This document shows positions 16,933 to 25,986 of a stretch of 43,343 bases of DNA, one piece after another. Positions within the stretch are counted from its first letter, which is position 1. The number at the start of each line of letters is the position of its first letter. Under the pieces are notes generated by a model. That model saw only the letters and a list, made by a program, of their open reading frames with translations. It was not told the origin of the DNA and did no database searches. Origin of the DNA: a bacterium (GTDB taxonomy: Bacteria > Desulfobacterota > JAPLJL01); NCBI GenBank assembly GCA_028713675.1, contig JAQTNV010000030.1, positions 1 to 43,343 on the forward strand, given 5' to 3'. Made by a program: the position numbers and the translations under genes.

Positions 16933-18666
16933 TTAGTCAAAACGATTGGTCAGCGGCATCCGGCGGTCCTTGCCCAGGGCCCGGGGCGTGATCTTGACCC
17001 CGGGGGCCGCCTGCCGCCGCTTGTACTCGCTCCGATCGGAAAGCCGGATCGCCTGTTCCACCATTTCCCGGGGCAATCCCGCCCCCACCAGTTCCTCGAG
17101 GTCCTTGTCCTCCTCGAGGTAACCCTTGATGATTTTATCCAGGACCCGGTAAGGCGGAATCGAGTCCTCATCCTTCTGGTTGTGCCGAAGTTCCGCGGTC
17201 GGCGGCCGGGTAATGATCAGGCGCGGGATGATCTCCCGCCCCGCCCGCTCGTTCACGTATTCCGAGAGCTGCCAGACCAGGGTCTTGGAAATGTCCTTGA
17301 TCACCGCGAAGCCCCCGGCCATGTCCCCGTAGAGGGTGGAATACCCCACGGAGTACTCGCTCTTGTTCCCGGTGGTCAGGACCAGCCAGTTGAACTTGTT
17401 GGATAGAGCCATCAGGAGGTTTCCCCGGATCCGCGCCTGGAGATTCTCTTCGGTGAGATCGGCGGGCAGATCCCGGAAAACCGGCTTGAGCTCGTCCTGG
17501 AAAACCTGAAAAATCCTGGAGATCGGGAGGGTGAAGGTCCGGATCGATAGGTTCCGGGCCAGGGCCTCCGCCCCCTCGACACTTTCCCGGGCGGTGTAGA
17601 CCGAGGGCATCAGGATTCCGAAAACATTCTCCGATCCCAGTGCCTCGACCGCGATCGCCGCGGTCAGGGCCGAGTCCACCCCGCCGGAAAGCCCAAGGGT
17701 AACCTTGGAAAAACCGTTTTTCCGGACGTAATCCCTGGTCCCGAGCGCGAGGGCCCGGTAGATCTCCTCCCGAGGATCGAGCTCGCCAACCCGGGGCGAG
17801 GCCACCGGCGGCCGGGGTCCCGTCGCGCGCGGCCCGGCGGCCCGGACCTTCTTCACCTTTTCCGGCCGGCCCTCTCTGGCCCCCTGCATTTCCCGCCATC
17901 GGGGGTTATGCAGCCGTTGGTGAAAAACCTGGTCGAGATCCAGGTCGAAAACCAGGAGATCCTCCCGGAACGCCTCCCCTTCTCCGAGCAGCCGGCCGGA
18001 GGGATCCAGCACCATTGCCTGTCCGTCAAAAACCAGTTCGTCCTGGCCGCCGACCAGGTTCAAGTAGGCCAGGTAAACCTGGTTGTCCGCGGCCCGGGCG
18101 GAAAGCATTTTCCGCCGGTAATCAAGTTTTCCCACCTCGAACGGCGAGGAGCTGATATTGATTACCACCTCGGCTTCTCCGACGAGGCTCTGGATCCGCG
18201 CCGGGCCTTCCGGAAACCAGATATCTTCACAGATGTTGACCCCCACCCGGGTTTCGCCCAGTTCGTAAACGGGGTATTCCTTCCCCGCCTGGAAATAACG
18301 CTTCTCATCGAAAACCCCGTAGTTGGGGAGATGGATCTTCCGATAGATATCAATCACTTTTCCTTCCGCCACCAGGGCGCAGGCATTATAAACATCACCG
18401 GTTTGGTCCACGAAACCTATCAAGGCCGATATACCTCTTATCTTTTGGGCCAGTTCACCCAGAACCTGGGAATTCTTCTGGACAAAACTGGGCCGGAGGA
18501 GGAGATCCTCGGGGGGGTACCCGCAGAGGACCAGTTCGGGGAAAACCACCAGGTCGGCCTGGAGCGCGAGAGCCCGCTCCACGTACTTGAGAATCAGGGC
18601 GGCGTTTCCTTTCAGATCCCCCACGGTCGGGTTGATCTGGGAAAGCGCCAGGCGCAAAGTCCTCAT
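16933..18666 (-). CDS. nadE: Glutamine-dependent NAD+ synthetase
   Basis: A 577-residue two-domain enzyme that amidates nicotinate adenine dinucleotide to NAD+, using ammonia released from glutamine. The N-terminal nitrilase-type glutaminase has the triad Glu44 (FPELVLCGYP), Lys110 (YRKIHLPNYGVF) and Cys146 (GVNICEDIW). The C-terminal synthetase carries the P-loop LSGGVDSALTAAIA and ends DRRMPLTNRFD. The linker near residues 255-285 is Pro/Arg-rich. ATG is preceded by AGAGGGAA. It is followed closely by glnA, which makes its nitrogen donor. Confidence 0.96.
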   Translation of the reverse strand: MRTLRLALSQINPTVGDLKGNAALILKYVERALALQADLVVFPELVLCGYPPEDLLLRPSFVQKNSQVLGELAQKIRGISALIGFVDQTGDVYNACALVAEGKVIDIYRKIHLPNYGVFDEKRYFQAGKEYPVYELGETRVGVNICEDIWFPEGPARIQSLVGEAEVVINISSSPFEVGKLDYRRKMLSARAADNQVYLAYLNLVGGQDELVFDGQAMVLDPSGRLLGEGEAFREDLLVFDLDLDQVFHQRLHNPRWREMQGAREGRPEKVKKVRAAGPRATGPRPPVASPRVGELDPREEIYRALALGTRDYVRKNGFSKVTLGLSGGVDSALTAAIAVEALGSENVFGILMPSVYTARESVEGAEALARNLSIRTFTLPISRIFQVFQDELKPVFRDLPADLTEENLQARIRGNLLMALSNKFNWLVLTTGNKSEYSVGYSTLYGDMAGGFAVIKDISKTLVWQLSEYVNERAGREIIPRLIITRPPTAELRHNQKDEDSIPPYRVLDKIIKGYLEEDKDLEELVGAGLPREMVEQAIRLSDRSEYKRRQAAPGVKITPRALGKDRRMPLTNRFD

Positions 18667-18902
18667 TTCCCTCTTCTGTCCATCCTTCCCGGGTTATCCC
18701 CGTTTTTGCCCCCAAAATTCGGGGGCTGACTCTCCTCCCCCTTTCCTTAATTTATCTCAAAAAGCCCAACTGTCCAAATTATATCTTCCCCCTCTCCTCT
18801 GTCCTCTCCCGCAAGGGGAGAGGGGATGTTTGTTATGTTTGAATCATTGGGATTTTGTCGTTTGTTTGGAATTTGGAGCTTGGAATTTGGAATTTTTGTT
18901 CA
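18667..18902. other. Spacer with hairpins and degenerate repeats, no gene
   Basis: Contains hairpin GCCCCC/GGGGGC (18708-18726), hairpin CCTCTCCC-GCAA-GGGGAGAGG (18803-18823) and a stretch of repeated GGAATTTGGA words (18868-18895). Neither hairpin has a U-tract. No sigma-54 site was found, so the promoter of nadE-glnA is unclear; read-through from the upstream synthase genes is possible. Confidence 0.5.
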
Positions 18903-19706
18903 TTAGTATGCGTACAGTCTCCCATAGGGACGCAGGTTCTTGGGATAAAGCTTAAGAAAATCATCGGGAATCACATGGTCCAGGTTCTGGCTAAAATAAT
19001 TGGAGTAATCCCGGATGATCCCGTTTAACAATTCTTTTTCCTTCTCATCCGGACAGTCGAAACCCACCTCTTTTCCGGTCTGATAGGGTTCCAGTTTTCC
19101 CCGGAAGAAGATTTTGCCTCCGTGGATCCCGGTCCCGATGAACGCCGGGGGACGGGAAAAAGATTTGGGGTTGCGGGGAGGCAGGTTGAGAATCACCACC
19201 ACCCCCCCGGCCATGTATTCGCCCAGGAAGTCCTGACCCATCACCCCGATCACGATCACCGGGCGCTGTTCCCGGTATTCCTTCATGTGAATCGCGGTCC
19301 GGTATCCCACTTCGTCGCGGATGAAAATCCGGCCCCCGCGCATCCCCATGCCGACAATATCCCCGGCCCGGCCATGGACAATGATCTCCCCGGAATTCAT
19401 GGTGTTCCCGACCCCGTCCTGCGCGTCCCCGAATACTTCCAGGCGCACCCCGTCGGAGAAAGCCGCCAGGTCATTGCCGGGGGTCCCGTGAATCCGGAAG
19501 TTTACCGGCCGGCGTATGCGCGAGGCGATGTATCTCTGTCCGTGAACCCCCCGGATCTCAATCTCCCCGGCGCCGGAAGCCAGAAGGTCATCCACCCGGC
19601 GATTGAGTTCCCGGTAATCCAAACCCCGGGCGTCCACCTGAGCCACCTCGCCCGTCGGGGGCTGGGGGTTAAGGATCGGAAGCTGACTATTTATTTCTGG
19701 CAACAT
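18903..19706 (-). CDS. Glutamate synthase GXGXG-domain subunit (split, archaeal-type)
   Basis: A 267-residue right-handed beta-helix protein equivalent to the C-terminal domain of the large GltB subunit. It shows repeated glycine motifs (GVGNTMNSGEIIVHGRAG, GMGMRGGRIFIR, VIGVMGQDFLGEYMAGG). In fused enzymes this domain holds the catalytic domains in register around the ammonia tunnel. The first 35 residues or so are Pro-rich and non-conserved. ATG follows GAGGTG. It comes 98 bp after the FMN subunit and is the last of the synthase genes. Equivalent to GltB3 of the three-part enzyme. Confidence 0.9.
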   Translation of the reverse strand: MLPEINSQLPILNPQPPTGEVAQVDARGLDYRELNRRVDDLLASGAGEIEIRGVHGQRYIASRIRRPVNFRIHGTPGNDLAAFSDGVRLEVFGDAQDGVGNTMNSGEIIVHGRAGDIVGMGMRGGRIFIRDEVGYRTAIHMKEYREQRPVIVIGVMGQDFLGEYMAGGVVVILNLPPRNPKSFSRPPAFIGTGIHGGKIFFRGKLEPYQTGKEVGFDCPDEKEKELLNGIIRDYSNYFSQNLDHVIPDDFLKLYPKNLRPYGRLYAY

Positions 19707-19804
19707 ATTTTCACCTCACTAAATATTTCCTTTTGTCATCCAACGGTCTCATAGCTTTCCAGCCACCCAGCAACCTAACCACCTTCTTTCTCTCTGCTCT
19801 TTAC

Positions 19805-21304
19805 TCATTCCCCTGCTCCTTTCACCCCCAGGACCCGGAGTTCCCACTCTTCCAGGCCCACCCCGCGCAATTGGAGCCGGTTCCCCCGGAGGGACTCAAT
19901 GGCATTGACTCCCATTCCCCCCAGGATCTCCTTGATTTCGAGACTCCAAGCCCGGAGCAGGTTTTCCAGCCGGCGGGCGGCCACGTCCGGGTTCAAACGC
20001 TTGGCCAGTTCGGGCCGGTTGGTGCAGATTCCCCAGTTGCAGATCCCGGTGTAGCACTTCTGGCAGATGGTACATCCCATCGCCACTAGGGCGGCGGTCC
20101 CGAGATAGACCGCGTCCGCGCCCAGGGCGATCGCCTTGATTACGTCGGCCGCGCTCCGGAATCCCCCCGCCGCCACCAGCGAGGCCCAGTTCCGGATGCC
20201 CTCCTCCCGCAAACGGGAGTCCACTGCCGCCAGGGCCAGCTCAATCGGGATGCCCACGTGATCCCGGATCAGCTTGGGCGCCGCCCCGGTCCCACCCCGG
20301 ATCCCGTCGATGACAATCATATCGGCCCCGGCCCGGACCATTCCGGTGGCGATCGCGGCCGCGTTGTGCACCGCGGCGATCTTCACCGAGATGGGTTTCC
20401 GGTAATTGGTCGCCTCCTTGAGCGCGTAAATCAGCATGGAGAGATCCTCAATCGAGTAAATGTCATGCTGGGGGGCCGGGGAAAGGGCATCGGTCCCCAT
20501 CGGGATCATCCGGGTCTCGGCCACCTTGGCGAGAACCTTCTCCCCGGGCAGGTGGCCCCCGATCCCGGGCTTGGCCCCCTGGCCGATCTTGATCTCCACG
20601 ATCGCGGAATTATTGAGGTATTCCCAGTTGACCCCGAATCTCCCCGAAGCGCACTGGACGATCGCGGACTTCCCGTAATCCACGAGCTCGGACGGAAGCC
20701 CGCCTTCGCCGGTGTTAAACAGGGTGCCGTACTCGGAGGCCGCCTGGGCCAGAGACTGCATGGCCTGGAGACTGATGGCCCCGAAGGACATGGCCGAAAA
20801 AAGAAGCGGGGTTTCGATCCGGACATTAGAACATTCGGACTCCCGTGTCTTTGCGTCCCCCGGGTTGAAGGTATCCGGCTTTTTTCCCAGGTAAGTCCGG
20901 AGCTCCATCGGCTCCCGGAGCGGGTCGATCGAAGGGTTCGTCACCTGGCTAGCGTTCAGATAGAGATGATCCCAGTAGGAGCGGATCGGTTTGTCGTTCC
21001 CCGAACCGGTCAGGATCACCCCCCCGCTTTCGGCCTGGCGTGCGACATCCCGGAGGTGCTCCCGGGTCCAGTTGGCGTTGGGGCGGGGCTCGCTGGGATT
21101 GGTCCTCACCGTCAGGGCCCGGGTCGGGCAGATGGTCACGCAGCGCAGGCAGCCGACGCAAAGCTCCTCCTTGGAAAGGAGGGAATCCTCTTCCGCATCG
21201 TAAACATGGGTCTCAAACCCGCACTGACGGACGCAGGCTAGGCAGCGAATGCAGCGGTCCTCATTCCGCTCGATTATGAATTCCGCGGGAAGATAGCTTT
21301 TCAA
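19805..21304 (-). CDS. Glutamate synthase FMN subunit with ferredoxin domain (split, archaeal-type)
   Basis: A 499-residue FMN-binding synthase subunit. Two 4Fe-4S motifs open the protein (CIRCLACVRQC near residue 18 and CVGCLRCVTIC near 49). The TIM barrel holds GEGGLPSE, KIGQGAKPGIGGHLPG and DGIRGGTGAAP. A cysteine cluster (CTICQKCYTGIC) near residue 412 fits the 3Fe-4S cluster of GOGAT. It starts at a TTG whose last bases overlap the preceding stop (TTGA), with GGAGG 6 nt upstream, so translation is coupled. It makes glutamate from 2-oxoglutarate and ammonia delivered by the amidotransferase subunit. Equivalent to GltB2. Confidence 0.93.
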   Translation of the reverse strand: MKSYLPAEFIIERNEDRCIRCLACVRQCGFETHVYDAEEDSLLSKEELCVGCLRCVTICPTRALTVRTNPSEPRPNANWTREHLRDVARQAESGGVILTGSGNDKPIRSYWDHLYLNASQVTNPSIDPLREPMELRTYLGKKPDTFNPGDAKTRESECSNVRIETPLLFSAMSFGAISLQAMQSLAQAASEYGTLFNTGEGGLPSELVDYGKSAIVQCASGRFGVNWEYLNNSAIVEIKIGQGAKPGIGGHLPGEKVLAKVAETRMIPMGTDALSPAPQHDIYSIEDLSMLIYALKEATNYRKPISVKIAAVHNAAAIATGMVRAGADMIVIDGIRGGTGAAPKLIRDHVGIPIELALAAVDSRLREEGIRNWASLVAAGGFRSAADVIKAIALGADAVYLGTAALVAMGCTICQKCYTGICNWGICTNRPELAKRLNPDVAARRLENLLRAWSLEIKEILGGMGVNAIESLRGNRLQLRGVGLEEWELRVLGVKGAGE

Positions 21305-22479
21305 ATCAGTCCTCCAACTTTTAACCCTGCCCGGTCTTCATCTGAAACCAGAGGCCGGACCGGGACGTGGAGCGCCGGGGTTTCCAGCTTTACCTTGCCG
21401 ACAATCGGATCCCCGCCCTGCGGGCTCCAGAACTCATCCAGTTCCGGGCAGACCAGACGGATGGACGCCTCTTCCGAAGAGATATAAAGGTTCTCCCCCC
21501 CGATCCCGGCGGTCATCGGGCGGAGGCGGATCCGGTCATTCAACCCGATCATTTCCCCATGATGGGCGATCACCACCGCGAAGGGCCCGTTGACCAGCAG
21601 GCTCCCGTAAACCTGGCGCAGCTTGATAAGTTCGGAGCGTTCCGGCTCCTTCATCCTCTCGATCTCCTCCCAGAGGGGCGGAGCCATGATCTTAGTCACC
21701 AGGGACATCGGCAGCCGCTGGCGCCGGGCCAGAAGGTCGACGATGTAGGCCAGCACCTCGGTGTCGGTCTCCAAAGTGCAGGCGTAACCGAACATCTCCA
21801 GGTAACGGCGGTTGATCCCGTAGCTCGAGACCTCGCCGTTGTGGATCACGGTCCAATCCAGGATCGAGAAGGGATGGGCGCCTCCCCACCAGGCGCGGGA
21901 GTTGGTCGGGAAGCGGCTGTGCGCGGTCCAAAGATAGCCACGGTATTCATCCAAGCGGAAATATTCGGCCATCGTTTCGGGATGGCCCACCCCCTTGAAT
22001 ACCCCCATGTTCTTGCCGCTGGAAAAGACGAAGGCGTCCTTGATCCCGGTATTGATGTCCATCACCGCCCGGATCATCCGCTCATCCTCGGTCACGTCGT
22101 CCATCCAGCCGGCCCGGGGCTTCAGGAAATACCGAAAAACCTGAGGCGGATGGCTGACCGCAGGGGTTTTCCGGGTAGGGACTTCCTCTTCCTCGGCAAT
22201 GTCGAAGCGGTCCTTCAGGTAGCATTCCACCTCTTCCCTGGCCGCGGGATCGTCATACATGACGTGGAGGGCGTAATGCTCGGCGTATTCCGGGTAAATC
22301 CCGTAAACGGCGAAGCCGCCCCCGAGTCCGTTTCCCCGGTTCCGCATGTTGGCGATCGCCCGGAAGACCGGTTCCCCGGAGACATTCTTCCCCGCCTGGT
22401 TCAGCAGGGCGAAGATCGCGCACCCTTCGAAAACCTTGTCGTCCCGATACGGGTTGTTAAACGTGCGTAGATTTTTCAC
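21301..22479 (-). CDS. Glutamate synthase amidotransferase subunit (class II glutaminase)
   Basis: A 392-residue Ntn-type glutamine amidotransferase, equivalent to the N-terminal domain of GltB. The presumed catalytic Cys is Cys20 in FEGCAIFALLNQAG, which implies removal of a 19-residue propeptide. Other glutaminase features are SRFPTNSRAWWGGAHP and VIHNGEVSSYG. The start is GTG (22479) with GGGAGGTGG upstream. The 5' end overlaps the flavin oxidoreductase gene by 23 bp, and the 3' end overlaps the FMN subunit gene by 4 bp: a tight operon. Equivalent to GltB1 of the three-part enzyme. Confidence 0.92.
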   Translation of the reverse strand: MKNLRTFNNPYRDDKVFEGCAIFALLNQAGKNVSGEPVFRAIANMRNRGNGLGGGFAVYGIYPEYAEHYALHVMYDDPAAREEVECYLKDRFDIAEEEEVPTRKTPAVSHPPQVFRYFLKPRAGWMDDVTEDERMIRAVMDINTGIKDAFVFSSGKNMGVFKGVGHPETMAEYFRLDEYRGYLWTAHSRFPTNSRAWWGGAHPFSILDWTVIHNGEVSSYGINRRYLEMFGYACTLETDTEVLAYIVDLLARRQRLPMSLVTKIMAPPLWEEIERMKEPERSELIKLRQVYGSLLVNGPFAVVIAHHGEMIGLNDRIRLRPMTAGIGGENLYISSEEASIRLVCPELDEFWSPQGGDPIVGKVKLETPALHVPVRPLVSDEDRAGLKVGGLI

Positions 22480-23767
22480 TGCGATTCCACCTCCCTTCCC
22501 GGAGTTCCTGGCGGAACCCGCGGGGCAGATCCAAAAGATTGAAATCCGGTTTCAGCAGCCGCGGGCGAAATTCGCCGATTTCGGCCCGGGAGCGGATCAG
22601 CGCGGCCAGGATTCCGGCCGACTGAATCTCTCCCAGAATGGAAAATCCCATTAATCGGCCGTCCCGGATGATGAACGCCCGCCGCGAACCTTTTTCCTCT
22701 CCCTGCAGAACCTCCACCCCTCCCCCGGCGGGCGGATTGACCAACCCGGCCGAAATCACCGGTTTCCCGAAGATCCGGAGGGAGTTCATCATCATTCCCA
22801 TCTCGTATTCCCGGTCCTCTCCAGCCATGTTCATCCCGGCCACCCTTCCCCCCCAGTAAGCGTTGATCCAAACCGGGATGGGGCGGTTGGTTCCGGTAAA
22901 AAAATCCCCGATGCTGGCCGCATCGCCGCAGGAGAATATCCCCGCGGCCGAGGTTTCCATCTTCTGGTTGACCATGATTCCCCGGTCCACCTCGAGGCCG
23001 GACGCCCGGGCCAGCTCGACCCGGGGACGGACCCCGATGGCCACCAGCAGAAGATCCGCCGGGATCGAATCCCCCGATTTCAATTCCACGCTCAGCGGGA
23101 ATCCTCCCGTCCGGCCGGTATGGGCGCGGACCACGGTATCCTGAAACCGGAGGGAGATCCCCTCCCGGGAGAGAATATTTTCCAGCCAGCGGGAAGAAGC
23201 CGGGTCGAGTACGGGGGCAAGCACCCGATCCTGGAGTTCCACCATCACCACTTCCAAGCCCCGGGTCCGGAAGGCCTCGGCGGCCTTCAACCCGATCAGG
23301 CCCCCGCCCAGGATCACCACCCGTTTCCCGCCTCCCCGTTTGTGGAGATATTCCCGGATCTGGAGGGCATCCTCGCGGGTGGTAAAGGTGAAAACCCCGG
23401 GATTTTCCCGGCCCTCGAATTCCGGGACAATCGGGGTGCCGCCCACGGCCAGGAGAAGTTTTTCCCAGCCCCGGGTTTTCCCGTCCCCGGTCCGGACCAA
23501 TTTCCCGGAAATATCGACATCTTCGGCCCGGGTCCCGGAGAACAGATCCACGCGGTTATCCGGGTAAAACCGGGACGGCCGGTAAAAGATCTGCTCCTGG
23601 GTTTTCTCCCCGGAAAGCAGCTCGGAAATGAGCGGGCGGGCGTAGGCCGGGCCGGTTTCCTCGCCGATAACGGCAATGGGCCCTTCCGGGTCCACCGCCC
23701 GGATACCCTCGACCGTCCCGATCCCGCCGGTCGAATTCCCGATGATTAGATAACGATAATTTTCCAT
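22457..23767 (-). CDS. FAD-dependent pyridine nucleotide oxidoreductase, probable GOGAT electron-input subunit
   Basis: A 436-residue protein of the NADH oxidase/rubredoxin reductase type. The N-terminal FAD fold reads YLIIGNSTGGIGTVEGI, the second Rossmann site VVILGGGLIGLKAAEA, and the FAD-closing segment IFSCGDAASIGDF. No CxxxxC redox-active disulfide is seen, so it is not a thioredoxin/lipoamide reductase type. It is encoded between the ferredoxin and amidotransferase genes, overlapping the latter, which suggests it passes electrons from NAD(P)H through the Fe-S subunit to the FMN subunit. That role is inferred from gene order. The usual GltD small subunit is absent. Confidence 0.85.
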   Translation of the reverse strand: MENYRYLIIGNSTGGIGTVEGIRAVDPEGPIAVIGEETGPAYARPLISELLSGEKTQEQIFYRPSRFYPDNRVDLFSGTRAEDVDISGKLVRTGDGKTRGWEKLLLAVGGTPIVPEFEGRENPGVFTFTTREDALQIREYLHKRGGGKRVVILGGGLIGLKAAEAFRTRGLEVVMVELQDRVLAPVLDPASSRWLENILSREGISLRFQDTVVRAHTGRTGGFPLSVELKSGDSIPADLLLVAIGVRPRVELARASGLEVDRGIMVNQKMETSAAGIFSCGDAASIGDFFTGTNRPIPVWINAYWGGRVAGMNMAGEDREYEMGMMMNSLRIFGKPVISAGLVNPPAGGGVEVLQGEEKGSRRAFIIRDGRLMGFSILGEIQSAGILAALIRSRAEIGEFRPRLLKPDFNLLDLPRGFRQELREGRWNRSEKSTHV

Positions 23768-23974
23768 AGTTTAAATTCCGGTTTCGAGTCTCTGGTTTCG
23801 AGTTTCGGGTTCAATAATTCCCTAGATAACCCGACATCCTGATATCCACTTCCTGGTTCCCTGATTTCCTGATCCCCGCATTTCATCTGTCTCTTGTGCT
23901 CTTGCGTCTTGTGCTCTGGTGCTCTTTTTTCCTGTTTTTGGTTTTTTCCCTCTAAACTCTCCGCTCTTTACTCC
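23768..23974. repeat. Spacer of degenerate word repeats
   Basis: A gene-free gap inside the operon made of drifting short words: GGTTTCGAGT-like units, then TCCCTGATTTCCTGATCC-like units, then CTTGTGCTCTTGCGTCTTG-like units. No hairpin or U-tract typical of a terminator is seen. The same style recurs in other spacers of this window with different words. Confidence 0.6.
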
Positions 23975-24427
23975 CTACTCTGAAAGGATCAACGCCTCAT
24001 TCGGGCAGCCCGCCACGCAGGCCGGCACTTCCCGGCCCGGGCAAAGATCGCACTTGGCCACCACCCCGCGCTTCTCGTCCCAGAGAATTGTCCCGTTCGT
24101 GCAGGCCAGGACGCAGGAAAGACAGCCGACGCAGCGTTCCGGATCGTGAATCACTTTCCCGGTCTCCGGGTCCCGCTCCATCGCCCCGCTCACGCAGGCG
24201 AAAACGCAGAGCGGCTCATCGCAGTGCCGGCAGACCAGCGCGAAGGAAACCGGTCCTTCTTCCACCACCCGGACCCGCCCCCGGGGTCTTTCCCGCCCCG
24301 GGCCGAAGGCCTTGAGCAAATCCTTGGAGGGATGGTGCTCGGCCGCGCAGTAAAACTCACAGAGACGGCAGCCGATGCAGGCCTCCTCCTTGACCTGGAT
24401 TCTCTTCTGCGGGGCGAGCTTGTTCAT
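23975..24427 (-). CDS. Polyferredoxin-type 4Fe-4S electron-transfer subunit
   Basis: A 150-residue CooF/HycB-like protein with four Cys motifs: CIGCRLCEFYC (near 17), CRHCDEPLCVFAC (near 67), CVGCLSCVLAC (near 98) and CDLCPGREVPACVAGC (near 126). It should bind four 4Fe-4S clusters and act as an electron wire. Its ATG overlaps the stop of the ANTAR regulator (ATGA), so the two are co-translated. A 207-bp gap separates it from the flavin oxidoreductase, with which it probably forms the electron-input arm of the split glutamate synthase. Partner assignment is inferred. Confidence 0.9.
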   Translation of the reverse strand: MNKLAPQKRIQVKEEACIGCRLCEFYCAAEHHPSKDLLKAFGPGRERPRGRVRVVEEGPVSFALVCRHCDEPLCVFACVSGAMERDPETGKVIHDPERCVGCLSCVLACTNGTILWDEKRGVVAKCDLCPGREVPACVAGCPNEALILSE

Positions 24428-25683
24428 TTGGCCTCCCGGATCTCGGCGGCGATGATAATCGCCTGGGCGATCTCCCGCATCGGCCGGCGGCTGTTCATCG
24501 CCTCCCGCTGGATCAGGCGGAAGGCCTCGGATTCCCCGATCCCCTTCTCCTTCATCAGAATCCCTTTCGCCCGTTCCGTCACTTTCCGGGTTTCCAGAAG
24601 CTCGTGGAGGCGGGCGTTCAAAATCACCCCGCCCACCTGCTGGGCCACGACCGACAGGAGGGCGATTTCATACTGGCTGTGCTGATAGGGGTATTGGTGC
24701 TGGACATTGATCACCCCGACAAATTTGCCCTGATGAATCATCGGCACCGAAAGGAAAGCCTGGTAGCGGTCCTCCGGCAGTTCGTGGAAAAATTTGAAGC
24801 GGTGGTCCTGGCTGGCGCTGGAACTGATCGCCACCGGTTTCTTTTCCCGGGCCACCCAGCCCGTGATCCCTTCGCCGATCTTCAACTTGATCCTTTCCAT
24901 TACCCCGGGATCCCGGGTATTGGAGGCCTTCAGGCGGAGCTCATCCTTTTCCTCGTCGTAAAGATAGAGCAGGCAGGCATCCCCGCCGGTTGCATGCAAA
25001 ACCACCTTGACGATGCTCTCCAGAACCTCTTTCAGCTCCTGGGCAGAGCCCACGATCCTGGTGATTTCATTAAGAGCCTCAATCACCCTTTCAATAATCC
25101 TCTGGGTCTCCAACTCCCGGCTGATCTGTTCATGCTCTTTTCCCCGGCGGATCTTTTCCACCGCCAGCCCGGAAAGGCGGGCCAGGCACCCGAAAACCTG
25201 TTCTTCCTCCTTGGTAAATTCCCGGGGATTCTCTCCCATTCCGAAAACCACAAAGGGCTCAAAGCCGGTTCCAATCAGGGAACGAACCTCAAACTTCCGG
25301 GCCAATTCCCGGAGCCATTCTTCCTTTTCCAAACCCAGATCGGAAACCGCCACGGTTTCATCCCGGTGTTTGACGACCCATTCCGCCAGACGGGAAACCA
25401 CGGGCAAATGGGACTCCTGCAGCAGTAATTCTTTTTTATCCCAGCCCAGATTGACCACGAACCCTTTGGTCGGGTCTTGGGTCAGGACCGCCACCACGGA
25501 TAGTTTCAGGCCGGAAGCAAACATCTTGGGAATCGCGACGCTTATGCCATTATTACTGGAGGGGCCGGCCAATTTTTGGCTGATCCCGGAAATGGCCGGC
25601 ATCCATTGTTCCATCGTGGTGTCTTCGCTGATAATTCTCTTCAGGGTCCTGGCCGCCGCGGTGGAATTAGTCTGTTTTCTCAC
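24424..25683 (-). CDS. GAF-ANTAR transcription antitermination regulator
   Basis: A 419-residue protein. The N-terminal 190 residues look like a divergent GAF/sensor region. A clear GAF domain covers about 210-345 (LKIGEGITGWVAREKKPVAI, FLSVPMIHQGKFVGVINVQH). The C-terminal ANTAR domain, about 355-415, reads VTERAKGILMKEKGIGESEA. ANTAR proteins bind paired hexaloop hairpins in nascent RNA and prevent termination, in nitrate assimilation (NasR/NasT), amidase and ethanolamine systems. The start is GTG at 25683 with AGGGG upstream; a 13-residue uORF (25721-25680) overlaps it as GTGA. Its own leader holds a terminator hairpin, so autoregulation by antitermination is plausible. Confidence 0.88.
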   Translation of the reverse strand: MRKQTNSTAAARTLKRIISEDTTMEQWMPAISGISQKLAGPSSNNGISVAIPKMFASGLKLSVVAVLTQDPTKGFVVNLGWDKKELLLQESHLPVVSRLAEWVVKHRDETVAVSDLGLEKEEWLRELARKFEVRSLIGTGFEPFVVFGMGENPREFTKEEEQVFGCLARLSGLAVEKIRRGKEHEQISRELETQRIIERVIEALNEITRIVGSAQELKEVLESIVKVVLHATGGDACLLYLYDEEKDELRLKASNTRDPGVMERIKLKIGEGITGWVAREKKPVAISSSASQDHRFKFFHELPEDRYQAFLSVPMIHQGKFVGVINVQHQYPYQHSQYEIALLSVVAQQVGGVILNARLHELLETRKVTERAKGILMKEKGIGESEAFRLIQREAMNSRRPMREIAQAIIIAAEIREAK

Positions 25684-25722
25684 GTTCCTTGCCCCTTTTT
25701 TTTTCCTTCTGTTTGTTCCATT

Positions 25723-25756
25723 AAAAAAGGCGCCTACCTTCCGGAAAGACGCCCTT
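25723..25756 (-). terminator. Terminator hairpin in the leader of the ANTAR operon
   Basis: On the minus strand AAGGGCG...CGCCTT, with an inner CTTTCCGGAAGG, is followed by six T at 25723-25728. It lies between the sigma-54 start point (about 25865) and the ANTAR start codon (25683), so transcripts must read through it. An upstream hairpin GCCAG/CTGGC, mutually exclusive with CTTCA/TGAAG, precedes it. Confidence 0.65.
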
Positions 25757-25875
25757 GTCTTCAGCCAGTCAATGTCGATGAAGAATTCTGGCTTTAAGTC
25801 CGCCTCTCCTTCTTATTCTTTTGTGGCCTCTGCTGCTTGGTTCCCATTTTCATATCCATTCTGCATGAGTAATGA

Positions 25876-25891
25876 AGCAAACACCGTGCCA
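25876..25891 (-). promoter_or_regulatory. Sigma-54 promoter of the ANTAR/GOGAT operon
   Basis: TGGCACG-GTGT-TTGCT on the minus strand, with 10 nt between GG and GC: a perfect -24/-12 match. It is almost identical to the promoter at 41946. The expected start is near 25865, giving a leader of about 180 nt. Confidence 0.9.
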
Positions 25892-25986
25892 AGCCCGGTT
25901 TTCGATGGAAATCGCTTCGAAACCGTCGGTGGGGTAGGCCTTGTCGGCCTGAATTTGTTCCCGGGAAGTGAAAAAATGACCAAAAA

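Noticed and set aside
23768-23974. CRISPR-like repetition
   Set aside because: Units are short, imperfect and of changing sequence with no constant repeat or spacer length, and there are no cas genes. Classified as a degenerate repeat spacer.
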